Source: Rhodospirillaceae bacterium
GTDB taxonomy: Bacteria; Pseudomonadota; Alphaproteobacteria; UBA6615
Direction: 5' to 3'
Length of the DNA stretch: 64,000 nucleotides
Assembly: GCA_018667335.1 (NCBI GenBank)
Contig: JABIVD010000045.1
Location: forward strand, 1-64,000
Positions within the stretch are counted from its first letter, which is position 1, and every line of letters starts with the position of its first letter. Shown here one piece after another: positions 9,291-17,255 of this stretch. The position numbers and the translations under genes are program-made. Under the pieces are notes generated by a model. That model saw only the letters and a program-made list of their open reading frames with translations, ran no database searches and was not told the DNA's origin.

Positions 9291-10091
9291 TCAGGCGGCG
9301 TTCTTGGCGAGCCAGGTTTCGATCGTGCTCATGGCCTTCGCGGCTTCCTCCATCAGGAAGAAATGACTGGATTCCTCGAAGAGCGTGAACTCGGCGTTGG
9401 GCAGTTTCTCCATCATCCAGTTCTGCGCGGTCATCGAGCAGATCGGGTCGTAGCGTCCGCCCATCACGAGGGTCGGTGCCTGGATTTCGCCCAGTCGATC
9501 GAGCGCGTCATGCTCGATGCAGGCGGTGGCGAGATTGCTGTAGGAGACCATGTCCCTGTCTTCACCGCTGACCAGGGCCGTGATCTTCTCGATCAACTCC
9601 GGATTGGCATTGAAGAAACCGGGGGACACGAACAGGTAGACTGCGTGGGGTGCCCATTCGGCCCAGCTCGGGCGCCATTCCAGCAATTGTTGCAGGTTGC
9701 CGATGATCTGCGCGCCCAGCGGATCGAGGCGCGCGAAGGAGGCGGCAAGCGCCATCGAGCGCACGCGCTCTGGCGACTTCAGAGCCATGTGCTGGGCGAC
9801 GGCTCCGCCCATGGAGCGCCCGATGATCTGGGCTGAGTCGATCCCGAGCTGGTCCATCAGGCCCAGGGTCGCATCGGCGAGATCCTCTGTGCCGGCGGGT
9901 TCGGAGACGAGGGAGCTGTCGCCCGAGCCGGGGTTGTCGAAGGCGATGACCCGGTAGCGGTCCTTGAGCGCTGCGACCTGGGGCAGCCAGGCGGTGTGAT
10001 CGCCCGCCAGTCCGTGGATCAGGAGGACCGGTTCGCCGGCTCCTTCCTCGATATAGTTGATGTCAAAGCGGCCTGTGTTGACGATTGGCAT
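9291..10091 (-). CDS. Alpha/beta hydrolase (tandem copy 1)
   Basis: Paralogue of the neighbouring 8468-9268 gene, also 266 residues. HGLAGD is at 26-31, GRSMGG gives nucleophile Ser93, and SSHFF supplies the catalytic His. Length is identical and most of the first 110 residues match or are conservative, which points to a local duplication rather than two unrelated recruits. GAGGAGAAA sits before ATG 10091. It is followed by the second copy after 22 bp, so the two form one transcription unit. No signal peptide; substrate unknown. Confidence 0.88.
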   Translation of the reverse strand: MPIVNTGRFDINYIEEGAGEPVLLIHGLAGDHTAWLPQVAALKDRYRVIAFDNPGSGDSSLVSEPAGTEDLADATLGLMDQLGIDSAQIIGRSMGGAVAQHMALKSPERVRSMALAASFARLDPLGAQIIGNLQQLLEWRPSWAEWAPHAVYLFVSPGFFNANPELIEKITALVSGEDRDMVSYSNLATACIEHDALDRLGEIQAPTLVMGGRYDPICSMTAQNWMMEKLPNAEFTLFEESSHFFLMEEAAKAMSTIETWLAKNAA

Positions 10092-10107
10092 GACTGTTTC
10101 TCCTCAA

Positions 10108-10143
10108 TAAAAACGCCGCGAACCCATGGGGCACGCGGCGCTT
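10108..10143 (-). terminator. Rho-independent terminator of the second ABC operon
   Basis: Read on the minus strand, GCGCCGCG pairs with CGCGGCGT across a 13-base loop and ends in TTTTTATT (plus positions 10107-10113 are A-rich). It lies just after the ATP-binding protein gene ends at 10171 and before the hydrolase pair begins at 10091, separating the two units. Confidence 0.8.
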
Positions 10144-10170
10144 TAAGTGTGATTTACGTGCTTGGTCCAA

Positions 10171-11247
10171 TCAGCGGATGCGGTCGCCGTTTTCGGCGAA
10201 CAGGAAGATCGCTTCGTCGGGGAAGCCGACGTCGACCTTCGCGTGACGTTTCACTTCCTGGGTGCCTTCGATGACGGCAACGAACGGCCGTACCGCTTCG
10301 GTCCCGAAGTAAAGCAACGTGTCCTTGCCCAGCGGCTCGACCAATTCGATTTCACTGTTGATGGATGCCCCACCATCAGTCGTGCCGATGGTCACGTTCT
10401 CCGGGCGAATGCCCAGTGAGCCCTTGCCCGGTGCCGTGTTTTTGAACTTCTCGGGCAGCGGAATATTGAACTGCGAGCAGTGGAACTCGAGGCCGCTTGC
10501 GCCGGCAACGAATTCACCCTCGACCAGGTTCATGGCCGGGTTGCCAAAGAAGTCAGCGACAAAGTAGGAGACCGGATCGCTGTAGATCTCCATGGGCGAG
10601 CCCATCTGTACGATCAGTCCCTGGTTCATCACCACGATCCGGTCGGCCAGCGTCATCGCTTCTTCCTGATCATGGGTAACGTAGACAAACGTCTTCTGCA
10701 GTTCGTCGTGCAGGCGATCGCACTCGGCGCGCAGTTCGCGGCGCAGCTTGGCGTCGAGACTGGAGAGTGGTTCATCGAGCAGGAAGTTCGAGGGTTCGGT
10801 CACCAGCGTGCGCGCCAGCGCGATGCGCTGGGACTCACCACCCGAACACTGCGCCGGCATCTTGCCGAGCAGGTGGGTGATCCGGACGAGTTCGGAGACT
10901 TCCTTGACCTTCCGCGCCTGTTCGGGCTGCGGGACCTTCTTCATCCGCAGGCCGAAGGCGATGTTGTCGGCGACATTCTTGTGCGGGAACAAGGCGTGGC
11001 TCTGGAACACCATGCCCAAATCCCGATCGCCCGGTTCCTTTTCGTTGACCACCTCACCGTTGATAAGAATATTCCCGGCGGTTGGGTCTTCGAAACCGGC
11101 AATCATCCGCAATGTGGTTGTCTTGCCGCAGCCTGAGGGGCCGACGAAGACGATGAACTCACCATCCTCGATTGTCAGATCCATACTATTGACGGCAACG
11201 ACGTTGCCGTATTCCTTGCGTAGGTTGACGAGTTCTATACGTGACAC
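10171..11247 (-). CDS. ABC transporter ATP-binding protein, MalK/UgpC type
   Basis: Cytoplasmic ATPase of 358 residues for the importer encoded just upstream. Walker A GPSGCGKT is at 36-43, the signature CSGGE around 134-138 (a Cys replaces the usual Leu), Walker B NFLLDE at 154-159, then LSSLDAKLR. The C-terminal third is a TOBE/OB regulatory domain with GIRPENV, as in MalK, UgpC and PotA. The start is GTG 11247, preceded by AGGAGGT with 8-base spacing; it lies only 6 bp from the permease stop. It is the last gene of a four-gene operon. Substrate unknown. Confidence 0.92.
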   Translation of the reverse strand: MSRIELVNLRKEYGNVVAVNSMDLTIEDGEFIVFVGPSGCGKTTTLRMIAGFEDPTAGNILINGEVVNEKEPGDRDLGMVFQSHALFPHKNVADNIAFGLRMKKVPQPEQARKVKEVSELVRITHLLGKMPAQCSGGESQRIALARTLVTEPSNFLLDEPLSSLDAKLRRELRAECDRLHDELQKTFVYVTHDQEEAMTLADRIVVMNQGLIVQMGSPMEIYSDPVSYFVADFFGNPAMNLVEGEFVAGASGLEFHCSQFNIPLPEKFKNTAPGKGSLGIRPENVTIGTTDGGASINSEIELVEPLGKDTLLYFGTEAVRPFVAVIEGTQEVKRHAKVDVGFPDEAIFLFAENGDRIR

Positions 11248-11253
11248 AGCTCG

Positions 11254-12153
11254 CTACCTCCTCACCATTCCAAAACTGAACCCACGAGCAAGATGCTTGC
11301 GGATTATGAGACCCACCACGATGAGTGGCAGAGTGATACCGACGGACAGCGCCGCTTGGCGTCCGTAGATGCGGCCTTCCGTCGAGCCTTGATACTTCGA
11401 CAATTCGACCGGCAGTGTGACCACTGCGGTCTTCGACAGGAGCAGAGCCAGCAGATACTCGCTCCAGGTCAAAATCAGGATGAACAGGAAGGTTGCCACG
11501 AGGCCAGACCGGACCAGAGGCAGGACCACTTCCCAGATCGTTCGCATGCGGCTGGCACCGAGAATTTCGGCCGCCTGTTCCATTTCACGTGGCACTTCGT
11601 CGATGAAACTCTTCGACATCCATACGGCGTAGGGCAAGGTGGTCAAAAAGTACAACATGACCAATCCGGTGATGCTGTCCAGCAGCCCCAACGCGCTATA
11701 CCAGATCGATATCGGCGCAATGAGCACTATTGGAGGCACCATGCGGAGCATGAGCAATTGGAACATTCGTCCTTCGGATAATATCCCGTATCTCGAAACC
11801 CCGTAGGCGAGCACGGATCCGAACAACACCGTGAGCGTGGTCGAGATTACCGATATGAGGGCGCTGTTGCCGAGCGCGGTCCAGGGCCGCTGAAGCGACT
11901 GGGCGACGGTCTCGAGGTTGCCGGTTTCATCGACGGCGTACTCGCTGACGTCGGCCCAGACCACGAGATAGTTCTGCAGGGTCGCGTTCTCGGAAATATA
12001 GACCGGCGGCCAGGCAAACCACTCCCGGTCCGGCTTGAACGAGGTCGACACCATCCAGAACATCGGGAAGGCCACAATCGTGAGCCAGACAGTCAGGACA
12101 AGGTAACGGAACGCGGAAAATGTGTGGCGCCGCTGTGATTTCGTCATGGACAT
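11254..12153 (-). CDS. ABC transporter permease, MalG/CUT1-like
   Basis: Inner-membrane permease of 299 residues with six expected membrane spans, binding_protein-dependent transport (BPD_transp_1) type. The cytoplasmic EAA loop is visible as QAAEILGASRMRTIWEVVLPL around residues 195-215. The start at 12153 is preferred over 12189 because GAGGA lies 7 bases upstream and the longer form would overlap the previous gene. A long periplasmic insert after the first span (VYISENATLQNYLVVWADV) is typical of MalG relatives. Confidence 0.9.
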   Translation of the reverse strand: MSMTKSQRRHTFSAFRYLVLTVWLTIVAFPMFWMVSTSFKPDREWFAWPPVYISENATLQNYLVVWADVSEYAVDETGNLETVAQSLQRPWTALGNSALISVISTTLTVLFGSVLAYGVSRYGILSEGRMFQLLMLRMVPPIVLIAPISIWYSALGLLDSITGLVMLYFLTTLPYAVWMSKSFIDEVPREMEQAAEILGASRMRTIWEVVLPLVRSGLVATFLFILILTWSEYLLALLLSKTAVVTLPVELSKYQGSTEGRIYGRQAALSVGITLPLIVVGLIIRKHLARGFSFGMVRR

Positions 12154-12163
12154 GGAGCGTTCC

Positions 12164-13165
12164 TCAACCTTCCTGCGGCTTCGATTCATACATCGCGTCG
12201 AGGCTCTTTTTCTCGCGCCGCAACAGCCAGATCGCCGACAGGACGATTCCGGCCATCATGAACAGGATGAGATAGGACAGCACCGCGCCGTAGGAGATGT
12301 CGAAGAACTGCCATGCGTTGATGAAGATGTAGACCGGGACGGTCTCGGTCGCTGATCCGGGGCCGCCCTGGAGCAGGCCCCAGGTCTTGGGGAACTCGGC
12401 CATCGATTCCAGGAAGCGCAGGATCAGTGCCAGCAGGATCACCGGGCGGAGCAGGGGAACCTGAACCTCCCAGAAGATGCGCCACTTGTTGGCACCGAGA
12501 ATCTGGGCCGCTTCCTGTGGTTCCTTGGGCAGGGACGCCAGCCCCGCCATCATGATGATGAAGCTGAACGGGGTCCAGTTCCAGATCTCCAGGAAGGCGA
12601 TAGAGGTGAGCGCCACCTCCTGTTTGTACAGGAACTGGGCCTCGACCCGTGTCTGCGTGATTATGCTGAGGATGTCGTTCAGGGGTCCGTTTTGGTACAG
12701 GATCATCTCGCCCGTGTAGGCGATCACGATCGGCACCGTCAGCATCGGCAGAATGAAGAAGATGTAATAGATGCCCTGTCCGCGGAACGGACGGTACATC
12801 AACAGCGCCAGTGCAAATCCTATGATGAAACACCCGACAGTTACGCCCGTGGCGAACAGCAGAGAGCGGATAATCGCCAATCCGAATTTGGCGTCGCTGA
12901 GGGCGTCTGACCAAAGGTCCAGGCCGACCCATTCCGATGCCTCAAAATAGGAGGAGAAGCCCGTATTTTCGCCCGCATCGAAGATCGAGAAGGCGAAGAA
13001 CGAGAAATAGCCCTGCAGGAGGAGCGCCGGCATCAGGATGAACAGCATCAACGCCAGGAAAGGCGTCAGCACGGCCCATTTGAACCGGCGGATGCCTTGG
13101 GCACGGGTGCGTTCGCGTTTGGAACCAGCCGCAGGGGTAGTGTCAATGGTCGCGTCAGCGGTCAT
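12164..13165 (-). CDS. ABC transporter permease, MalF/UgpA-like
   Basis: First permease of the operon, 333 residues. A basic cytoplasmic N-terminus leads into six hydrophobic spans, and the EAA loop is PQEAAQILGANKWRIFWEVQVPLLRP around 228-253. GAGGTTT precedes ATG 13165. It sits 85 bp downstream of the binding-protein gene, across a strong GC hairpin, and 10 bp before the second permease. It forms the membrane channel with the MalG-like subunit. Confidence 0.9.
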   Translation of the reverse strand: MTADATIDTTPAAGSKRERTRAQGIRRFKWAVLTPFLALMLFILMPALLLQGYFSFFAFSIFDAGENTGFSSYFEASEWVGLDLWSDALSDAKFGLAIIRSLLFATGVTVGCFIIGFALALLMYRPFRGQGIYYIFFILPMLTVPIVIAYTGEMILYQNGPLNDILSIITQTRVEAQFLYKQEVALTSIAFLEIWNWTPFSFIIMMAGLASLPKEPQEAAQILGANKWRIFWEVQVPLLRPVILLALILRFLESMAEFPKTWGLLQGGPGSATETVPVYIFINAWQFFDISYGAVLSYLILFMMAGIVLSAIWLLRREKKSLDAMYESKPQEG

Positions 13166-13184
13166 GTCTTGGAAACCTCGACGA

Positions 13185-13211
13185 CCCCGGGGCGCACTGG
13201 GCGCCCCGGGG
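13185..13211 (-). terminator. Strong GC hairpin between SBP and permease genes
   Basis: A perfect 11-bp inverted repeat (13185-13195 with 13201-13211) with a 5-base loop and no T-tract. The lack of T makes full termination unlikely. Such intercistronic stems downstream of binding-protein genes usually protect the upstream transcript end from 3' exonucleases and raise SBP yield. Confidence 0.6.
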
Positions 13212-13250
13212 CTATGTCAGGAGATCACAGGCAGAAATGCCTGCCGTCGA

Positions 13251-14711
13251 TCAGGTCGGAAGGTCGATGGTCGGAAGCAGCGCCTTGTAGGTCGCAAACT
13301 CTTCCTTCAAACGACGTTTGCCAATACGGCGGACCGAACGGGCCCAGGCATCGGTCGTATCTTTGTTGACCTGCTTGGCCGTCTTGTCACCGGCATAGGC
13401 TTCCGAGAGGTTCCGCTTGAGTTCGGTCTCGAACTCGAGCAGCCCGGTCAGGTAGATCGGCGGGGTCGTGATCTGCAGATTTTGCTCGATCGCGGCCATG
13501 CCGCCCGGCGTATAAGTCTTCGCCGGCAGTGAGCCTTCTTTGAAATGTTCGACATGCCACGGATCGTGGAATGTGTTCACCCGGTCACCAACGATCCGTG
13601 CGCTGTTGTCCGCCGTTGCCATATAAGCAGCAAGATAAGCGGCAGCTTCCTTGCGCGGGCTGTGGCGGTTCACCAGCATCGACACGATCGGCGTCGAGAT
13701 CGAACGCTTGATCAGCTTGCCGCTGAACTTCGAACCCGGAACCGGGCCGTAGGACCACTTGCCGGCAGTCTTCGATTTATCGGGGTTCTCCGCCAGGGCA
13801 ATGATGCCGTCCCAATACTGACAGGAGAAGGCGTTGCCGTTGATGATCCGTGGGATCATCTGCGGGGTACCCCAACCAGCTGCTTCCGGATGGGAAGCGG
13901 ACTTCACGTTGAGGAATGTCTGCACCGCGTACTCGCCGGCATCGTTGTCGATGTTCGGCTCCAGGTCATCCGTGAACGGGAAACCACCGGCGCTGTAGAG
14001 GTACATGTACCACCACGCCAGAGATGACCCACGGTCACGCAGGTTGGCGGAGCCCCAGAGATTGTCTTCCGGGCGGGTGAAGAAGTTCATGAGCTCAAGC
14101 TCTTCTTCCCATGTCTCCGGCCAGGTCATCTCGCGACCGTGCTTGTCCGCGAACGCCTTACGCTCGTCCGGGTCCTCGAACAGGTCCTTGCGGATGAACT
14201 GAACGTGCACGTTGCCATCCGTCGGAACGCCGTAAGTCTTGCCCTTGTAGGTCATGAACTCGCCGAAGTTGCCGACCGCGTTGATCTTGACGCCGGCGTT
14301 CTCGAGATACTGGTCCAGCGGCTCCAGAAGGCCGGCAGAAGCCAGCGACGGGATCATGTTGGAATCGACATGGAATATGTCGAACTCAGGCGACTTCGAA
14401 AGCGCCTCGGCCATCGCACGCTGCGGAATTTCGAACGTCGAGATGTCCTGGATCTTCTTCAGGTCGATACCCGTCGCCTTACCGAATTCCTGCATCGGGC
14501 CGGAAAGGGCCACCTGATAGTTCGACCAGATGATGCCTGTGATATCCTGGCCGCCGGGGACTGCCGCCTTGGCAGCCTTGATGATGGCGTCTTCTGCTGA
14601 GCCCGCGAAGGCCTTGCCGGCCATTCCCGTGCTGGCGGCGGTGACAGCCGCAGCGGCTGCGCCGGTCTTGAGCGCCTGTCGACGCGTGAGATTTGTTTTA
14701 CTGATTTTCAT
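13251..14711 (-). CDS. Extracellular solute-binding protein, family 1, Tat-exported
   Basis: Periplasmic receptor of the second ABC importer, 486 residues, SBP_bac_1-like. The N-terminus MKISKTNLTRRQALKTG followed by an alanine-rich stretch ending AGKAFAG is a twin-arginine signal, suggesting export in folded form. ATG 14711 has GGGAGGAAACAG before it; an ATG 42 bases upstream does not. Length exceeds the usual sugar-binding members (about 400-430). The neighbouring XRE-cupin regulator and lack of sugar-catabolic genes leave the ligand open; polyol, oligosaccharide and compatible-solute relatives exist. Confidence 0.88.
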   Translation of the reverse strand: MKISKTNLTRRQALKTGAAAAAVTAASTGMAGKAFAGSAEDAIIKAAKAAVPGGQDITGIIWSNYQVALSGPMQEFGKATGIDLKKIQDISTFEIPQRAMAEALSKSPEFDIFHVDSNMIPSLASAGLLEPLDQYLENAGVKINAVGNFGEFMTYKGKTYGVPTDGNVHVQFIRKDLFEDPDERKAFADKHGREMTWPETWEEELELMNFFTRPEDNLWGSANLRDRGSSLAWWYMYLYSAGGFPFTDDLEPNIDNDAGEYAVQTFLNVKSASHPEAAGWGTPQMIPRIINGNAFSCQYWDGIIALAENPDKSKTAGKWSYGPVPGSKFSGKLIKRSISTPIVSMLVNRHSPRKEAAAYLAAYMATADNSARIVGDRVNTFHDPWHVEHFKEGSLPAKTYTPGGMAAIEQNLQITTPPIYLTGLLEFETELKRNLSEAYAGDKTAKQVNKDTTDAWARSVRRIGKRRLKEEFATYKALLPTIDLPT

Positions 14712-14803
14712 TCTGTTTCCTCCCAGTTCCTGCCGTATGAATTTTCGATGCACCTAGGCAAGGTTCAGATGGCTGCTTTTGCGCGCCACCGTGTCCGAAA
14801 CGT

Positions 14804-14835
14804 TACAACACTTTTGTACTATAGGAAAAGTTTTC
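14804..14835. promoter_or_regulatory. Two adjacent dyads in the divergent SBP / XRE-cupin promoter region
   Basis: TACAA-N5-TTGTA spans 14804-14818 and GAAAA-N-TTTTC spans 14825-14835. They lie in the 276-bp gap between the divergent binding-protein and XRE-cupin genes, in the only AT-rich stretch there. They are the best operator candidates for the adjacent regulator; assignment is inference. Confidence 0.4.
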
Positions 14836-14987
14836 TTAGAATACGAAACTGTGAAGGAACGCCGGGGGTTTGAGGCGTCTGAAAATCTCTCGGTCCCGGT
14901 TTCGATTCGTTGTGGGGGTTTGAGCCGGCGGTTGTGACGGGACGAGTCGAACTGATAGAGCAGCCCGAGCGTCAGGGGAGAAGTGGC

Positions 14988-15641
14988 ATGGACGATTTGC
15001 GGACCGAACCCGGTTTGATCAACGGGCAGACACTTGGGACGAAAGTGCGCGCCCTTCGCAAGGCACATAGCTGGACCCTGGCCGCGGTCTCGGAAGCGAC
15101 AGGCCTGTCCATTTCCGCCTTGTCGAAAATCGAGAACGATCAGGTCTCTCCGACGTTTGCGAACCTGATGCGTTTGGCCGAGGGCCTGCAGATATCGCTC
15201 AGCGATCTCGTGACGTTGAACGAAGACGAAGGCAGTGTTTCGGCGCGCATGACCGTTAGTCGCAAGTCGGACATCGTTTTCCGGTCGACCCCGAAATACG
15301 ACATGTACGCCCTGTGCGCGGAGCTGCGGCGCAAGCGGATGACGCCGCTGATCGAACGGGTCAAGGCCGATGAACCCAGCCCGCTTGATGGCATGGTCAG
15401 TCATTCCGGCGAGGAGTTTTTCTACGTGCTCAACGGCGCCATCGAGGTGCACACCGAGCATTACGGCCCGGTACGGTTGGAGAAGGGCGATAGCGCCTAT
15501 CTCGACAGCACGATGGCCCACACCCTGGTTGCCATGGATGGTAAGGACGCCGACATACTTATGGTCTGGCTCGGCCCGGCGCCGGTCGGCCAGGAAGACG
15601 GGGCCTCAATGGCCGAGGCGATCCTGAACCAGGATTGCTGA
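14988..15641 (+). CDS. XRE-family transcriptional regulator with C-terminal cupin sensor
   Basis: Regulator of 217 residues. The HTH_3 domain covers about 16-72, with LAAVSEATGLSISALSKIEN forming the helix-turn-helix. A cupin_2 domain follows at about 140-190 (HSGEEFFYVLNGAIEVHTEHY and later DSTMAHTLVAMDG), the probable ligand-binding module, as in PuuR-type regulators. ATG 14988 follows AGGGGAGAAG; the longer GTG-started frame is less likely. It is transcribed away from the Tat-SBP operon, and probably controls it and itself. Confidence 0.9.
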   Translation: MDDLRTEPGLINGQTLGTKVRALRKAHSWTLAAVSEATGLSISALSKIENDQVSPTFANLMRLAEGLQISLSDLVTLNEDEGSVSARMTVSRKSDIVFRSTPKYDMYALCAELRRKRMTPLIERVKADEPSPLDGMVSHSGEEFFYVLNGAIEVHTEHYGPVRLEKGDSAYLDSTMAHTLVAMDGKDADILMVWLGPAPVGQEDGASMAEAILNQDC

Positions 15642-15674
15642 ACAACAACGACAATAAAGTTTTGGGGGGAAGTC

Positions 15675-16463
15675 ATGGACGTACGTCAACTGGACGTGCC
15701 GAACGCGGATGTTATTCAGGTCGGCGAAGGTCCTGACCTCCTGCTGGTGCACTCATTGCTTGCCGAGCGCACCGCGTTCGACAGGGCGCTGCCGGAGCTG
15801 GCGGCCAATCACCGTGTGACGGTACCGAACTTGCCGGGCTATGGGGCCACACCGCCGTTGGACAATCCCAATCCCGACGTGCGCGAATTCGCCGATTTTA
15901 TCACCGGCGTCATGGATGCGGCAGGCCTTCCGCAAGACACGTCGGTGCTGGGCAATGGTGCGGGTGGCTTCATGTGTGTCGCGCTCGGCATTCATCATGG
16001 CGACAGGTTCGGCAAGTTGATCCTGGCCGACACGGGGCCGGGGTTTCCCGAGGCGGCGAAGAAACCGCTGCATATTCTTTCCGAGAAGGTTGAGGCGGAT
16101 GGCATGGACGCCGTCCTCGATGCGGCGATCCTGCGCATGTTCCCGCAGCCCTATATCGATGCCAATCCCGACGTGATCGCCGAACGCAAGGCGGCGCTCG
16201 CGACGGCCGATCCGGCGGCGTTCGCGGCCACTGCGCGGGCGTTGGCCAAAGTCGAGATGGCAGACGAGATCGGCGGGATCCGCAACGAGACATTGGTGAT
16301 GATCGGCCTGGACGACGCCACGACGCCACCCGCAATGTCTTATGCGCTGCATCAGGGCATCCCCGGATCCGAACTCGTCGAGATTCCCGATTGCGGGCAT
16401 TGCCCGCAAATTCAGGCCAAGGATGCGTTCGTCAAAAGTGTCCTGGAGTTCATCGAAGTCTAG
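15675..16463 (+). CDS. Alpha/beta hydrolase-fold protein lacking the nucleophile serine
   Basis: Alpha/beta-hydrolase fold of 262 residues. The frame is intact and the core signatures are recognisable: LVHSLLAER where HG is usual, NLPGYGATPP, and DCGHCPQ carrying the catalytic His near the end. The nucleophile elbow reads LGNGAGGFM (codon GGT at 15957-15959) where the family has G-x-S-x-G; one A-to-G change from AGT would explain it. The protein may be a non-catalytic paralogue, use another residue, or carry a sequence error. It follows the XRE-cupin gene by 33 bp with GGGGGGAAG before the ATG, so it may share that transcript. Confidence 0.82.
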   Translation: MDVRQLDVPNADVIQVGEGPDLLLVHSLLAERTAFDRALPELAANHRVTVPNLPGYGATPPLDNPNPDVREFADFITGVMDAAGLPQDTSVLGNGAGGFMCVALGIHHGDRFGKLILADTGPGFPEAAKKPLHILSEKVEADGMDAVLDAAILRMFPQPYIDANPDVIAERKAALATADPAAFAATARALAKVEMADEIGGIRNETLVMIGLDDATTPPAMSYALHQGIPGSELVEIPDCGHCPQIQAKDAFVKSVLEFIEV

Positions 16464-16466
16464 ATG

Positions 16467-17096
16467 TTATCCGGCGTCCGCGCCCGCCATGCGCAAGGCG
16501 ATGTCGCCATACTGGTTGGCAAGATCTTCGACGGTGAGTGCGCCTTCGGTTCTGAACCAGTAAACGGCAAAGTCGACTATTCCGATGATCGCGAATGCGG
16601 TGGTGGTGACGTTCTCGAACGCAAACACACCGTCTTGTTTGCCCGCGTTAAGAATGTCACGGAGCCTGTCGAGAAAGCTGCGTTGCATCTGTATGAGCTT
16701 GCGACGCCGCGCGGCGGGAAGTCCGCCGATAAGCTGTTCGACGTTATAGAGCCCGGCATTGAGCATCGGCATGATATCGGCGTTGCCGACGTCATGCTGG
16801 ACATGCGCATGTACGAAGCCCCGCAGCTGCGCGACTGGCGAGGACCCGGCCTCGGCAACGCCGTCCGCGGACATCTGATTGAGTTGGACCAGTGTGGTCT
16901 CCAGTGTCGCGAACAGAATTTCGTCTTTGGAATCGAAATGATAGTAGAGCGCGGGGGCGCTGATCCCGATCGCACTGGCGATTGCTTCAAGGCTGGTTCG
17001 CTCATATCCGCGCGTGGCGAACAGGATCGTCGCCTCATGAACAATCGAAGCTTTGGTCTCGCTTGCGTTTCGCGATCGTTTTCGCGCCTGGGCCAT
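16467..17096 (-). CDS. TetR/AcrR-family transcriptional regulator
   Basis: Repressor of 209 residues. The N-terminal TetR HTH spans about 15-62: ASIVHEATILFATRGYERTSLEAIA, then ISAPALYYHFDSKDEIL as the recognition helix region. The C-terminal half (VAQLRGFVHAHVQHDVGNADIM and on) is the ligand-binding and dimer domain, of the TetR_C type often seen with acyl-CoA or fatty-acid ligands. It is divergent from the HyuA operon; a dyad at 17129-17150 lies between them and is the likely operator. It converges on the hydrolase gene with a 3-bp gap. Confidence 0.92.
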   Translation of the reverse strand: MAQARKRSRNASETKASIVHEATILFATRGYERTSLEAIASAIGISAPALYYHFDSKDEILFATLETTLVQLNQMSADGVAEAGSSPVAQLRGFVHAHVQHDVGNADIMPMLNAGLYNVEQLIGGLPAARRRKLIQMQRSFLDRLRDILNAGKQDGVFAFENVTTTAFAIIGIVDFAVYWFRTEGALTVEDLANQYGDIALRMAGADAG

Positions 17097-17128
17097 TCGG
17101 CCACCTCCGTTCGACGTCCAGTATAGTT

Positions 17129-17150
17129 ACTTAATGACCATTAATTAAGT
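17129..17150. promoter_or_regulatory. Nested dyad, probable TetR operator
   Basis: ACTTAAT (17129-17135) pairs with ATTAAGT (17144-17150), and inside it TTAAT (17131-17135) pairs with ATTAA (17140-17144). The element sits 33 bp from the TetR start codon and about 105 bp from the HyuA start, as expected for a site that controls both genes. Confidence 0.6.
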
Positions 17151-17255
17151 TTGGATGTGCTGCATACGGCCTGTTAATCTGGCACCCTTGTGTGTGCGTC
17201 CATCGGTGCCGGACGCACGCATAACTACAAAGGCGCCGTGGGGATGAGGGGCGCG

